From positions 1 through 64,000 of IMG/VR virus record IMGVR_UViG_3300036857_000386: a stretch of DNA of 64,000 nucleotides, one strand, 5' to 3'. The DNA comes from a virus. The notes under the pieces are model-generated. The model was not told the origin of the DNA, did no database searches, and saw only the letters and a list, made by a program, of their open reading frames with translations. Within the stretch, counting starts at the first letter, position 1, and each line of letters opens with the position of its first letter. Both the position numbers and the translations under genes were made by a program. Shown piece by piece: positions 21,756-30,301 of the stretch.

Positions 21756-22656
21756 TTTCCCGCGTCGTCCGCACGACGACTACCAGACCATCGACCCCAA
21801 GGCGCTGGCGCGGCTGCTGCCGTTCCTGAAGCGCGACGGCATCGAGAGCTTCGCCGAGCCGTGCATAGGCGAGGGGCATCTGGCGACCGCGCTGACCGAT
21901 CTCGGCTTCCACTGCGTGCTCGGCTCCGACATCAAGGGTGGCATCGACGCGCTGCTGCTGATCGATTTCAATGGCGCCGACGCGATCATCACCAACCCGC
22001 CATGGACGCGGGCCGTGCTGCACCCGATGATCGAGCACTTCCTCGCCCATGCGCCGGTCACCTGGCTGCTGTTCGACAGCGACTGGGCGCACAACGTCCA
22101 GGCCGCGCCGTACCTCAGGTACTGCTCCGACATCGTCGCCGTGGGGCGGCTCAAATGGTTCAACGGCACGGCCGGCAAGGACAACGCCAGCTGGTATCGG
22201 TTCGCTACCGACTGGCAAGGGAGTGAACCTCGGTTTCACGGTAGGGAGATAAGCATGAACGCACCAATAGAAATGAAGCCCGCGCAGCTGGTGACCGAGT
22301 TCATCCAGCTGCGCGATGCCAAGAAGCAGTTCGAGGAGCTGTGCGCCGAGAAGGCCAACGAGCTTTACGTCACCCGCATGAACGAGATCGAGGGGCAGCT
22401 GCTCGAACTGCTCAACAAGCTCGGCGTCGAATCGATCGCCGGCAAGGGCGGCATCGCCTACAAGAAAGTCTCGACCTCGGTTACCGTCGCCGACATGCGT
22501 GAGTTCAGGCGGCACGTGATCGGCACAGAGAACTGGGACCTCGCCGACTGGAAGGCCAATAAGACCGTCGTCAACGAGATGGTCGAGGCAGGCGGCGAGA
22601 TCCCGCCAGGCGTCAACCGAACAAGTTTCATCTCAGTTGGAATCAGGAGGAAATAG
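21739..22656 (+). CDS. DNA methyltransferase-like domain fused to a second domain
   Basis: 305 aa from a TTG at 21739 preceded by GGAGGGGGCTAAGC. The N-terminal part has FAEPCIGEGHLATAL (SAM-binding loop), SDIKGG and IITNPPW, the NPPY/W catalytic motif of N6-adenine methyltransferases. Such phage enzymes can protect DNA from restriction. After about residue 172 comes an unrelated helical domain (133 aa) beginning MNAPIEMKPAQLV. No stop separates them. A strong internal ribosome binding site before the ATG at 22255 suggests that the second domain is also made alone. Confidence 0.65.
   Translation: MGKRSDFPRRPHDDYQTIDPKALARLLPFLKRDGIESFAEPCIGEGHLATALTDLGFHCVLGSDIKGGIDALLLIDFNGADAIITNPPWTRAVLHPMIEHFLAHAPVTWLLFDSDWAHNVQAAPYLRYCSDIVAVGRLKWFNGTAGKDNASWYRFATDWQGSEPRFHGREISMNAPIEMKPAQLVTEFIQLRDAKKQFEELCAEKANELYVTRMNEIEGQLLELLNKLGVESIAGKGGIAYKKVSTSVTVADMREFRRHVIGTENWDLADWKANKTVVNEMVEAGGEIPPGVNRTSFISVGIRRK
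22255..22656 (+). CDS. Possible internal start producing the C-terminal domain alone
   Basis: The ATG at 22255 follows GGTAGGGAGATAAGC, a better ribosome binding site than that of the full frame. The 133-aa product is helical (LRDAKKQFEELCAEKANELY) and ends GEIPPGVNRTSFISVGIRRK. Such PPGVN...RRK tails are seen in small phage recombination-associated proteins, but I cannot name this one. It may be a separate gene that lost its upstream stop. Confidence 0.45.
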   Translation: MNAPIEMKPAQLVTEFIQLRDAKKQFEELCAEKANELYVTRMNEIEGQLLELLNKLGVESIAGKGGIAYKKVSTSVTVADMREFRRHVIGTENWDLADWKANKTVVNEMVEAGGEIPPGVNRTSFISVGIRRK

Positions 22657-22658
22657 AA

Positions 22659-24053
22659 ATGACCAATCAAATTGTCGGCCCGCTCGCCAACCGGGTCGCA
22701 CAGCTGCCTGAATCGATGCGCCGCCGCATGGCGGAGAAGGCTGGCAACAGGGCGTTCGCGTCCAACCTCGCCGCCAGCTACCCGATGCTGTCGATCATGG
22801 GCAAGGAGTTCTCCATCCGCATGCCCGACGGCAGGAAGCAGCGCATCGAGAATGAGCAGGGCTTCGCAGCCCAGTACCTCGACGTCGTGCTGGTCGATGC
22901 CTCGACGCAGCTCGCCAAGAACTACTACGAGAGCGGCTTCGACCCCAAGGCCAAGGAGTTCCTGCCGCCCGACTGCTGGTCGCTCGACGCGGTCAAGCCT
23001 GATCCGTCCTCGGCGGCGCTGCAGGCCGGCAAGACCGGACCAGTGTGCGCGACGTGCTGGGCCAATGCGTTCGGCTCGGCGATCACCGACACCGGCAAGA
23101 AGGCCAAGGCCTGCCAGGACCATCGCCGCGTCGTCATCATGTTCCCGCACCAGATCGGCGACGACCGCGTGCAGCCGCTGATGATGCGCGTGCCGCAGTC
23201 GTCGCTGAAGAACCTGCGCGGACATGCCGATCACATGGACCGCTACGGCCTCGACGTCAGGGCGATCGTGACGCGCATGTCGTTCGCCACCGAGCCGTTC
23301 CCCAAGCTGGTCTTCGACTACACCGAGAAGGTGCTCGACGAGGTCCAATACGACTGGGTGCTGGAGCTGGCGGAGTCGCAGATGGTCAAGGGCATGATCG
23401 CCACGCCCGACTTCGACAACACCGTGTCGCCCGAGCAGGACACCATGACCCGCGAGAAGCCGCGCCCGCAGCCGGTCGGCACCGCGCCGTCGGGCTTCAG
23501 CGCGCCGGTTGGCGAGGAGGAAGAGAACGAGGAGGTCGTCAAGGTGCCGCCGGTCCTGCAACGCGGTCCGGTCGAAACGCAACAAAAACCTGCCGAAACG
23601 CAACAAAAACCTGCCGAAACGCAACAGGCGTCCAACCTGATGCAGCTCGCCGACGGCAAGTGGATCGACAGGGACACCGGCCAGTATGTCGAGGCGCCGG
23701 CACCCAAGGCGCCGCCCAAGGAAAAGGTGCTCAAGGCAGGCCTGATGAAGCTCGCCGACGGCAAGTTCGTCGACATGAAGACCGGCCATTACATCGACGA
23801 TCCCTACGAGGAAGAGGCTCCGGCTGCAGAGGTGCAGGCCGAGGCTCCTGCTCCGGCACCCAAGCGGCAGCGCGCTCCCCGCAAGCCGAAGCCCGAGCAG
23901 CAGGCCGCGCAGGCACAGGCCGCCGAGCCGGAGATAATTCCTCCCGCTGCCGAGAAGCCGGCCGATAAACCGGCTGTGAAGAACGGCAACGGCAGCGTCA
24001 CCCCGGCACCGGCGGCGCTCGACGCGGTGCTGAAAGGGCTCCTCAATACGTAA
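22659..24053 (+). CDS. Putative ssDNA-binding / recombination-associated protein
   Basis: 464 aa. The N-terminal half is globular with a four-Cys-type cluster (CWSLD, CATCW, CQDH; about 108-155). The C-terminal half is low-complexity, acidic and Pro/Ala/Lys-rich, and includes AETQQKP repeated in tandem and two related blocks LMQLADGKWIDRDTG and LMKLADGKFVDMKTG. Zinc-bearing N-terminus plus disordered acidic tail, and the place between methyltransferase and primase, fit a phage SSB. This is inference. Confidence 0.45.
   Translation: MTNQIVGPLANRVAQLPESMRRRMAEKAGNRAFASNLAASYPMLSIMGKEFSIRMPDGRKQRIENEQGFAAQYLDVVLVDASTQLAKNYYESGFDPKAKEFLPPDCWSLDAVKPDPSSAALQAGKTGPVCATCWANAFGSAITDTGKKAKACQDHRRVVIMFPHQIGDDRVQPLMMRVPQSSLKNLRGHADHMDRYGLDVRAIVTRMSFATEPFPKLVFDYTEKVLDEVQYDWVLELAESQMVKGMIATPDFDNTVSPEQDTMTREKPRPQPVGTAPSGFSAPVGEEEENEEVVKVPPVLQRGPVETQQKPAETQQKPAETQQASNLMQLADGKWIDRDTGQYVEAPAPKAPPKEKVLKAGLMKLADGKFVDMKTGHYIDDPYEEEAPAAEVQAEAPAPAPKRQRAPRKPKPEQQAAQAQAAEPEIIPPAAEKPADKPAVKNGNGSVTPAPAALDAVLKGLLNT
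23574..23626 (+). repeat. 21-bp tandem repeats in coding sequence
   Basis: The unit GAAACGCAACAAAAACCTGCC occurs twice exactly (23574-23594, 23595-23615) and a third copy begins (23616-23626). It encodes ETQQKPA repeats in the disordered tail of the putative ssDNA-binding protein and is likely to vary in copy number. Confidence 0.8.
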
Positions 24054-24077
24054 CGCAACGCGATTTGCCAAAGGGTG

Positions 24078-24102
24078 GAAGGCGGGGCTATGCTCCGCCT
24101 TC
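24078..24102 (+). terminator. Terminator-like hairpin
   Basis: GAAGGCGGGGC (24078-24088) pairs with GCTCCGCCTTC (24092-24102) through 11 bp including one G-U, with a 3-nt loop. The trailing sequence ACATTTGTTAG is only weakly T-rich, so termination may be partial. It separates the ssDNA-binding-type gene from the primase-helicase. Confidence 0.5.
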
Positions 24103-24137
24103 ACATTTGTTAGATCTGATGTCACCGGGGATGACTG

Positions 24138-27074
24138 ATGTTCACGACGGAAGAACAGCAGGAAATTCAAATATTTCTGGCACTTTTATTCCCTTGGGGC
24201 ACAGCCGACAAAGACCTTTGGAAATCCGTCACATGGACGTTCGTCAACAAGGAGGGCAACGTCGGCTACGCCAGCTACGCCGCCCAGTCCTTGCAGGACC
24301 TTACCCGGCTCATCGATACACGCGCCAATAGGCCCTTCGCCAACCTCTATGTGGCGCTCGGCACACAGCGTGTGGCACTCCCCGAGACCAAGACCTCCGA
24401 CGGCTTCCCCAAGGCGAGCCGCGTCCAGAAAAACATCGTCTCGCTGAGGTCGCTGTTCATGGATATCGACGTCGGCAAGGCCGGCGCCTACGCCACCACG
24501 GCCGACGCACGCAGCGCGGTCAGGGACTTCTGCGACAAGACCGGCATGGTCGCGCCGACCATGGAGATCATGTCGGGCTCCGGCGGACTGCACGTCTACT
24601 GGTGCTTCGATCACCCGGTGCCCTACGACGACTGGAAGCCTCTTGCCGCGGCGCTGCAAGCGGCTGGGCTGCGCTACGAGCTGAAGTTCGACCCGCAGGT
24701 CACCGTCGACGGCTGCCGAATTCTACGTGTGCCTAACACCTTCAACCACAAGGGCTCGGAAAAGAAGAAGGTGGTCATGCTGCGCAACGCGGAGAACCAT
24801 TTCCCGCGTTACAGCTACGATCAGATGCGCGGCGTGCTGGCGCAGTGGACGACGATCGAGCCGCCGTCGCGTGCCGCTCAGGCGGGACCGAATCAGCAAC
24901 GCAGCAAGAACGAAAGCTTCAAGGGCGGCATGGATACCGCGCCGCCGCTGTCGATCGACGACGTGGCGGTCAACTGCCCGACCATCGACGACATCCTGCA
25001 GCGCGGCGGCAACGGCGATTCGGAGCCGCTGTGGAACCTGGCGCTGCTCGCCGCCTCGTTCACCGAGGACGCCTTCGATGCCGGCCACCGGCTCTCCAAC
25101 CGGGATCCGCGCTACACCAAGGACGGCACCAACAAGAAGCTGCACGAGAAGATCAACGCCCGTGCCAACAATCCGTCGATCGGCTGGCCGCGCTGCGCCC
25201 AGTTCGCGGCGCTGCATCCGGCCTGCAAGACCTGCCCCTTGCTCGTCCAGGACAAAACGCCGTTCCACCATGCGCAGCGCATCTACAACAAGCCCGCCGA
25301 GGAGATTATCAAGGAGTTCACCGCGACCAGCGGCGACCCGCTGATGCCGCCGCACTACTGGCGCAACAAGATCGGCCACGTGCTGACCACGATGACCGAC
25401 AAGCAGGGCCTGCCCTATACCGTCACGGTGATCAACTATCCGATCGTCGACGCCGGCCTCGACCGCGACGACCCTGCGACGATACGTTTCGAGGCGGTGA
25501 TCTCCGACGAGAAGCACTGGTGCGAGGTCGACGTCGGCGGCAACGTCCATCCCAACCAGATGGCGGCGGCGCTGATCAAGAACGGCCTGGCAATCGAGCC
25601 GACGTCACACAAAGCAGCGAGGGATTTTTTCGTGGCCTGGGTTTCGCATCTGCAGAATATCAGGCGCTACAGCAATCAGAGCGCCTATGGCTGGAGCGCC
25701 GACGGCAAGACGTTCGCCTACGACGACAAGCTGTTTAGGTCCAACGGCAAGACCGACATGGTCTTCCGCGGCCGTCATCACAACCAATATTTCACCAATG
25801 TCGGCGACCTCAAGCCCTGGCAGGACGCCATGCGGCTGATCGCCGGCAACATGCCGCTCGAAGTGCTGGTCGCCTCGGCCTTCGCGGCGCCGCTGGTCGA
25901 GCTGGTCGGCTCGTCGTCGCTGGTATTGTCGGTGTTCTCGAAGCTGTCCGGCATCGGCAAGACCACGGCGATGTCGATCGCCCAGGCAGTGTGGGGCCAT
26001 CCGCGCGCCGGCATGCACGCGCTGTTCGACACCTCCAACGCCATGATGAAGAAGCTCGGCGACCTGAAGTCCCTGCCGGTTTATTGGGACGAGCTGCGCA
26101 CCAGGGACCAGCTCGAAAAGGTCATCGAGATCATCTTCCAGGTGACGCAGGGCAAGGGCAAATCCCGCCTCAACCGAGATACAACTGCAGCCGATGTGGC
26201 GGTGTTCTCGACCATGTTCGTGATCGCCTCCAACCATGGCGTCGGCGATACCGTCTACAGTCAGACCGAGCAGACCGAGGCCGGGGGCCTGAGGCTGTTC
26301 GAGATCCAGGCGTGGGGACTGGCGGCGACGATGAGCAGCTACGATGCACAGCAGCGCATCATCGCGCTGCAGAACAACTACGGCGTCGCCGGCATGATGT
26401 ATGCCGAGAAGCTGGCGCAGAACCGCGACGCCGTGATCAAGGCGCTGAAGACGGTCTCCGAGCAACTGCAGGCACACCACAAGTTCGAATCGAAGGAGCG
26501 CTTCTGGCTGATGACGGCGACGGTGCTCTTGGTCGGCGCAGGGCTCGCCAATCACTGGGGCATCGCCAGCTTCGATCTCGACAGGCTGCGCAGCTATCTC
26601 GACGCTGCGATCGATGATCAACGTGGCGAGATGAAGACCCAGGAATTCGCCACGATGGCGGCGACCCAGGACGTGGTCTCGCTGATGCACGAGATCATGT
26701 CGGACGCCCGCCCCAGGAACCTGATCATGACCGAGACCATACCATTCAGGCAGATCGGGCAGCCGGCGCCGCTCAAGCTGGTCGACACCGACATGTCGAA
26801 GGTCGACAATCCATGCATATGGGCCGGCGAGAAGGACGGCCGCATCCGCACCAAGGTGCGCTATTTCAACGACGTGCTGCGCAAGCGGCACCTCAATCCG
26901 CGCCAGGTTCTCGACTCGCTCAGGGGCCACTACGCCATCGTGCAGTCGAAGCAGACGATCGGCGCCGGCGTGGTCGGGATCGACGCGCTGGCACGCTTCG
27001 GGCGCTCCGAATGCTACGACTTCACGCCGCTCACCCCTCCCTCTCCCAGCCCCGATTCCGATGAACAGAGCTGA
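24138..27074 (+). CDS. Primase-helicase (AEP-like primase plus P-loop ATPase)
   Basis: 978 aa. The N-terminal primase part has LFMDIDVG (DxD at about 106-108), MSGSGGLHVYW and CRILRVPNTFNHKG, the three-motif pattern of archaeo-eukaryotic-type primases in phages. A middle Cys cluster (CAQFAALHPACKTCPLL) is followed by an ATPase with Walker A SGIGKTT near 606, VYWDELRT (Walker B region) and ASNHGVGD (sensor), as in DUF927/phage replicative helicases. It probably primes and unwinds for the polymerase at 15573. Its 3' end overlaps the convergent gene by 44 bases. Confidence 0.85.
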   Translation: MFTTEEQQEIQIFLALLFPWGTADKDLWKSVTWTFVNKEGNVGYASYAAQSLQDLTRLIDTRANRPFANLYVALGTQRVALPETKTSDGFPKASRVQKNIVSLRSLFMDIDVGKAGAYATTADARSAVRDFCDKTGMVAPTMEIMSGSGGLHVYWCFDHPVPYDDWKPLAAALQAAGLRYELKFDPQVTVDGCRILRVPNTFNHKGSEKKKVVMLRNAENHFPRYSYDQMRGVLAQWTTIEPPSRAAQAGPNQQRSKNESFKGGMDTAPPLSIDDVAVNCPTIDDILQRGGNGDSEPLWNLALLAASFTEDAFDAGHRLSNRDPRYTKDGTNKKLHEKINARANNPSIGWPRCAQFAALHPACKTCPLLVQDKTPFHHAQRIYNKPAEEIIKEFTATSGDPLMPPHYWRNKIGHVLTTMTDKQGLPYTVTVINYPIVDAGLDRDDPATIRFEAVISDEKHWCEVDVGGNVHPNQMAAALIKNGLAIEPTSHKAARDFFVAWVSHLQNIRRYSNQSAYGWSADGKTFAYDDKLFRSNGKTDMVFRGRHHNQYFTNVGDLKPWQDAMRLIAGNMPLEVLVASAFAAPLVELVGSSSLVLSVFSKLSGIGKTTAMSIAQAVWGHPRAGMHALFDTSNAMMKKLGDLKSLPVYWDELRTRDQLEKVIEIIFQVTQGKGKSRLNRDTTAADVAVFSTMFVIASNHGVGDTVYSQTEQTEAGGLRLFEIQAWGLAATMSSYDAQQRIIALQNNYGVAGMMYAEKLAQNRDAVIKALKTVSEQLQAHHKFESKERFWLMTATVLLVGAGLANHWGIASFDLDRLRSYLDAAIDDQRGEMKTQEFATMAATQDVVSLMHEIMSDARPRNLIMTETIPFRQIGQPAPLKLVDTDMSKVDNPCIWAGEKDGRIRTKVRYFNDVLRKRHLNPRQVLDSLRGHYAIVQSKQTIGAGVVGIDALARFGRSECYDFTPLTPPSPSPDSDEQS

Positions 27075-27273
27075 CGGCAAGGTTCTTCTTGCCGTTGGAG
27101 CCGCCGTTTCTCAGCGCCTTCTTGTGGTGGACGTCCTTGCCGTCGAGCGCGGCCTTGCCCAGGCTCCTGGCCATCTCGGCGCGGGCCGCGTTGCGCTTGG
27201 CGCGCTTGGCGATCTCGGCGGGTTTCCCGTGAAACCTGGCATACTCGGCCTTATAGTCGCGCGGCTTAGCCAT
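27031..27273 (-). CDS. Small HNH-like basic protein
   Basis: 80 aa from MAKPRDYKAEYARFHGKPAE. The C-terminal half DVHHKKALRNGGSNGKKNL resembles a minimal HNH/beta-beta-alpha metal site (HH...N), a short protein common in phages, often near lysis or packaging genes. It is very basic. The last 44 bases run antisense into the primase-helicase gene. The activity as nuclease is unproven. Confidence 0.6.
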   Translation of the reverse strand: MAKPRDYKAEYARFHGKPAEIAKRAKRNAARAEMARSLGKAALDGKDVHHKKALRNGGSNGKKNLAVSSVHRNRGWEREG

Positions 27274-27475
27274 CGCTCTTCTCCAGCTCGCCACTGTGCT
27301 TGACCATCGCCTCGATGAGCGCCACCAGCGTATCGGCGACTTTATGCCATGCCTCTGCTGCATCGAGCGAGATGTTCTCGCCGGGCTCGTAGAGCGCACC
27401 GCGCGCGACGCTGGTGCGGGCCGCCTGCTCCAGCCTGGAGCCCAGCGCGATGACGATCTGATCCCTGTCCTTCAT
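27266..27475 (-). CDS. Small hypothetical protein
   Basis: 69 aa, starting MKDRDQIVIALGSRLEQAAR, helical and acidic at the end. It overlaps the HNH-like gene by 8 bases and follows the 27479 gene by 3 bases. Unknown function. Confidence 0.6.
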   Translation of the reverse strand: MKDRDQIVIALGSRLEQAARTSVARGALYEPGENISLDAAEAWHKVADTLVALIEAMVKHSGELEKSDG

Positions 27476-27478
27476 GGA

Positions 27479-27739
27479 TTACTCCCTGTTTGCCTCGACC
27501 AGCTTGCGACCCAGCTTGGTGAGCCTCTCGCCCTTGATGCGGACGTGTTCTTCCCATCCCTTGCCCCAGCGCTGCATGGCGTCTTGTATGCTGATCGGCC
27601 TGCCTTCGCCATCGACGTAGTTCCATTCGGTCCAGCCGACGTCCATGCAGTATGAAGACACAGGTCCCGTCACCCGGCGTGGCCTTGGATCGTCGACCAG
27701 CCGACGCAGCCATTCCAGCCGGGGCGTCGTCAGGTCCAC
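27479..27739 (-). CDS. Hypothetical protein, paralogue of the 21465 gene
   Basis: 86 aa. It shares with the 96-aa protein at 21465-21755 the blocks YCMDVGWTEWNYVD, GRPI, and VRIKGERLTKLGRK, plus LRRLVDDP near the N-terminus. Presence of one copy in the early and one in the late unit points to duplication with separate regulation. Function unknown. Confidence 0.65.
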   Translation of the reverse strand: MDLTTPRLEWLRRLVDDPRPRRVTGPVSSYCMDVGWTEWNYVDGEGRPISIQDAMQRWGKGWEEHVRIKGERLTKLGRKLVEANRE

Positions 27740-27744
27740 ATGGT

Positions 27745-27960
27745 TTAGCTTACCCTGGGCAGGGTTAGGTTGCCGCCGGTCCCGACCAGCTGCAGCAGCA
27801 CCAGCACAAGCACCAGCACGGCGATCACCACCACGACGATCTTGATGATGCGATTGATCGGCTGCGGGATTGGGATAGCGTCCAGCACCCAGTAGACCAA
27901 CGCCAGCAAAATTCCGACGATCAGAAGATATACGATCAAATTTATCAGCGCGCCGATCAT
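27745..27960 (-). CDS. Membrane protein, holin candidate
   Basis: 71 aa with two long hydrophobic segments (about 5-28 and 39-62) linked by a PIPQPINR turn. Small two-span proteins next to an endolysin are frequently holins. It lies two genes downstream of the GH25 lysozyme. The alternative is the neighbouring 108-aa protein. Confidence 0.5.
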   Translation of the reverse strand: MIGALINLIVYLLIVGILLALVYWVLDAIPIPQPINRIIKIVVVVIAVLVLVLVLLQLVGTGGNLTLPRVS

Positions 27961-28283
27961 TTAGTTGCTCCTTTGGGCTGCGGTGGAGACTGCTGCGGCG
28001 GTGGCGTCTGCGCGGTTGCCGCAGCCGTTGCGGCCGCAGCTGTGGCTGGCATCGACGAGAACGCCACCTCGATGCAGCGGTCGACGGTCTTCAACGCCAT
28101 CTGGTAGCGCTCGTTGGTCTGCCGCTGCTGCTCGTCGTAAGCCTGCTTGACAAGCTGCCCGGTGAAATAGGTGAAGACCAGAAAGGCGATGTTGACGATC
28201 GTGAGGAACAGCAGGCCGGGCTGCGAGCGCATCGCCTCGACGGTCGACGTCGCAACTTTCCCGCTTTCCTCTATGGCGCCCAT
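27957..28283 (-). CDS. Membrane protein, lysis-associated candidate
   Basis: 108 aa. One hydrophobic helix at about 24-43 follows a polar N-terminus, then a coiled segment (YDEQQRQTNERYQM) and an Ala/Pro/Gln-rich tail. Located directly after the lysozyme gene and overlapping the 71-aa membrane protein, it could be a holin, antiholin or spanin-like component. Confidence 0.5.
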   Translation of the reverse strand: MGAIEESGKVATSTVEAMRSQPGLLFLTIVNIAFLVFTYFTGQLVKQAYDEQQRQTNERYQMALKTVDRCIEVAFSSMPATAAAATAAATAQTPPPQQSPPQPKGATK

Positions 28284-28284
28284 C

Positions 28285-29022
28285 TCAACCCTCGTCGGTT
28301 ATCTCCTCGACCTGGATCGAAACGTCGCCGACCGGCGCAGTGACAGTCACCTTGTAGATGGTAGTCTGAGTTGCCGGCGGCGGCTCGGGCTCGGGTTCAG
28401 GCTCGGCGCCAACCGGGCCGAACCATTTCAGGCAGTTGCTGCGCGAACCGTTGAAAGTGTTGGTGTCGACGGCGCCTTTAATGCCGTCCACCCTGCCTTC
28501 CTGCGAGAACTGCCAAGCTGTCCATACTGGCCAGATCGCCGTGTTGATGACCGGCTCCTTGGATGAATAGCGCGCCGCCCACAGCGACGTGCCCTTGAGA
28601 ATACCGGTCGTCGAAGCTTTCGAATCGTCGGTAAGCTTGGACGCGCCATAGATAGCGATCTCAAGGTCGGGCCGGTTGTCGCATAGCCAGTCAACCGCCT
28701 GCTCCAGATCGCTGATCGTGCAGTCCGTATGTTCGTAGTCGATAACTACGCGCTCACCGACGTCGGGACCGCAGACGTCGATATAAAAGTCCATCTGCGC
28801 GGCAACGTTGCCGTGGCGCAGGAAGTGGTAGGAGGCGAACGCCAGCCCCGCGCCCAGCGCCCCGGCGCGGTTGGTCTCGTAGGTCGGGTCCTTGCTGCCG
28901 GTGCCTTCGGTACACTTGGCGATGACGCCGAGCACACCTGCTGCGGCTACCTTTTTCCAGTCAATGGGACCGGCATCGACCTGATAATGCGACACGTCGA
29001 TGAAATCGAGCCGCTGGCTCAT
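28285..29022 (-). CDS. GH25 lysozyme endolysin
   Basis: 245 aa from [22 protein letters not shown] with Asp9 and the later VVIDYEH (Asp95, Glu97) are the catalytic signatures of glycoside hydrolase 25 muramidases. VIAKCTEG and SYHFLRHG are conserved strands. The C-terminus has a Pro/Glu repeat linker (PEPEPEPPP) and a small beta domain, perhaps for wall binding. No signal peptide, so a holin is expected to release it. The start overlaps the HAD gene's stop (ATGA). Confidence 0.9.
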   Translation of the reverse strand: MSQRLDFIDVSHYQVDAGPIDWKKVAAAGVLGVIAKCTEGTGSKDPTYETNRAGALGAGLAFASYHFLRHGNVAAQMDFYIDVCGPDVGERVVIDYEHTDCTISDLEQAVDWLCDNRPDLEIAIYGASKLTDDSKASTTGILKGTSLWAARYSSKEPVINTAIWPVWTAWQFSQEGRVDGIKGAVDTNTFNGSRSNCLKWFGPVGAEPEPEPEPPPATQTTIYKVTVTAPVGDVSIQVEEITDEG

Positions 29023-29396
29023 GTCTTCCTCCAGTTCCACGGCCGGAAGTTCCTGAGGATCTCCGGCGACAATACGTCCCACGAGCCCATGAAGGTCATG
29101 GCGCGGTCGTCGATGGTCAGGAACGCCTTGGGCTTTTCCGAGCAGAACTCGATCGGCACGGCGTGCTCGTCCCAGCCCTTGGAGATCAGCCAGGTTTCCA
29201 TGGCGTTGATGCCGCCGGGCTCGGCCGAGCGGCTCGAATAGACCATCAGCCGGAAATATTTCTGCGCCTGTTCGGCCCATTCGAGGAAGCCGCTTGTCAA
29301 TTCGCCGTAGATCTCGCCGTCCTGCCAGCCGCGCATGTAGTCGTGCACGACTCCGTCGAAATCAAGAACGAGTATGGGCTTGCGATCGTCCGACAC
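29019..29396 (-). CDS. HAD-like phosphatase
   Basis: 125 aa. [12 protein letters not shown] near the N-terminus is the DxD motif of the haloacid dehalogenase superfamily. MVYSSRS gives the motif II Ser, and [13 protein letters not shown] the Lys and acidic motif. Short phage HAD proteins act as nucleotide or polynucleotide phosphatases. The substrate cannot be told from sequence. Confidence 0.8.
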   Translation of the reverse strand: MSDDRKPILVLDFDGVVHDYMRGWQDGEIYGELTSGFLEWAEQAQKYFRLMVYSSRSAEPGGINAMETWLISKGWDEHAVPIEFCSEKPKAFLTIDDRAMTFMGSWDVLSPEILRNFRPWNWRKT

Positions 29397-29724
29397 CGAG
29401 CTTCTCCCTGAGCAGGTATCCCTCCAGCTGCCACAGCTGACGGATGCAGTCCTCCTTGGCGAAGCGCTTGCCCAGCTCCTCGTCGTAGTTGGATGGGTCG
29501 GCAGGCGCGGACTTGCCGACCACCGCGAAGCCGTTCTGGGTGTGGCACACGCAGATCGTCAGCGTCGGCAGATAATTGGATTTTATATATTCGATAGTGA
29601 CGATCTTGGCCTCGATGTCGGCCAGCGACACGCGCGGATGGCCGTCCTGCTGCACGGCGCGTGCCGCGTCGTCGCCTTCCTTGAGGTAGTCCCTGGCTCC
29701 GTCAGGCGTCAGCTTACGGGTCAT
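29362..29724 (-). CDS. N4 gp49 / Sf6 gene 66 family protein
   Basis: 120 aa. The family pattern is clear: [47 protein letters not shown] and [13 protein letters not shown]. Members are widespread small phage proteins of unsettled function. The start overlaps the stop of the upstream gene by ATGA, and its end overlaps the HAD gene by 35 bases. Confidence 0.85.
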   Translation of the reverse strand: MTRKLTPDGARDYLKEGDDAARAVQQDGHPRVSLADIEAKIVTIEYIKSNYLPTLTICVCHTQNGFAVVGKSAPADPSNYDEELGKRFAKEDCIRQLWQLEGYLLREKLGVGRSQAHTRS

Positions 29725-29969
29725 ATCCACACCTCCACGATCACGGGATCGTCCTCCTCTCTGCGATTTATCCTGACCAAGCCCAGCGCCGCGAAAGTCT
29801 CCCGCAGCTCCTCGATGTCGTCCGACTTCATGAGCATGTCGGTGGCAAACGCTCCGCCGGATTTGATGATCGACAGCCGCGCGCAGTAGCGTGTCTCCGG
29901 CACGTCGGAGGCACCCTTGTAGACCGTCCAGAGCTGCACGCCTCTTTCGGGCTTGGGTGCCTGTTTCAT
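29721..29969 (-). CDS. Hypothetical protein
   Basis: 82 aa from MKQAPKPERGVQLWTVYKGA. Contains RYCARLSIIKSGGAF and an acidic helix. The start overlaps the preceding stop (ATGA). No domain recognised. Confidence 0.6.
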   Translation of the reverse strand: MKQAPKPERGVQLWTVYKGASDVPETRYCARLSIIKSGGAFATDMLMKSDDIEELRETFAALGLVRINRREEDDPVIVEVWI

Positions 29970-30158
29970 GCCTTGCCCTCCATCCGGAGCTGCCCCTCGA
30001 AGCGGGCGATCATCTCCTTCATCAGCGTCACCACGTCCTGCGGTCGGCACCGTTCGACATGAAGGCGCGGCCATGTCGTTGATCCCTTCGTGCCTCATGG
30101 TGATGTTGGCGCCGCCGTCGGCCGGATGCTCGCGGCGGTACTGCTCGACGTCGCTCAT
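29966..30158 (-). pseudogene. Small gene with apparent frameshift
   Basis: The upstream part starts well (MSDVEQYRREHPADGGANIT...GINDMAA), with ATGA coupling to the 30155 gene. The downstream part reads naturally only in another frame (RLHVERCRPQDVVTLMKEMIARFE...MEGKA) and ends in an ATGA with the 29721 gene. The span of 193 bases is not a multiple of 3. One indel near 30060 would join them into one protein of about 63 residues. This could be a sequencing error, a real mutation or programmed slippage. Confidence 0.4.
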
Positions 30159-30301
30159 TTTTTCCTCTTGCCCCTGGCCTTCTTGTCCGCGGCGACGAAC
30201 TCTTTTGCCACCGCGACGGACGGACCCTTGCCGCCCTTCGGCTTCATGCCGTGCGCCACCGCGCGCATGAACTTGGCCTGCTTAGCTGACTTCGACGGCA
30301 T
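30155..30301 (-). CDS. Small basic phage protein (KQAKFMRAVAHG type)
   Basis: 48 aa. MPSKSAKQAKFMRAVAHGMK with a Lys/Arg-rich end (KKARGKRKK). Very short proteins with this FMRAVAHG core occur in many short-tailed phages near the late genes. Function is not established. ATGA overlap downstream. Confidence 0.65.
   Translation of the reverse strand: MPSKSAKQAKFMRAVAHGMKPKGGKGPSVAVAKEFVAADKKARGKRKK

Noticed and set aside
29966-30158. Continuous 145-residue frame 29721-30158
   Set aside because: Its middle section has unnatural composition and a separate well-coupled start exists at 29969, so the long frame is a fusion of real ends with a shadow.
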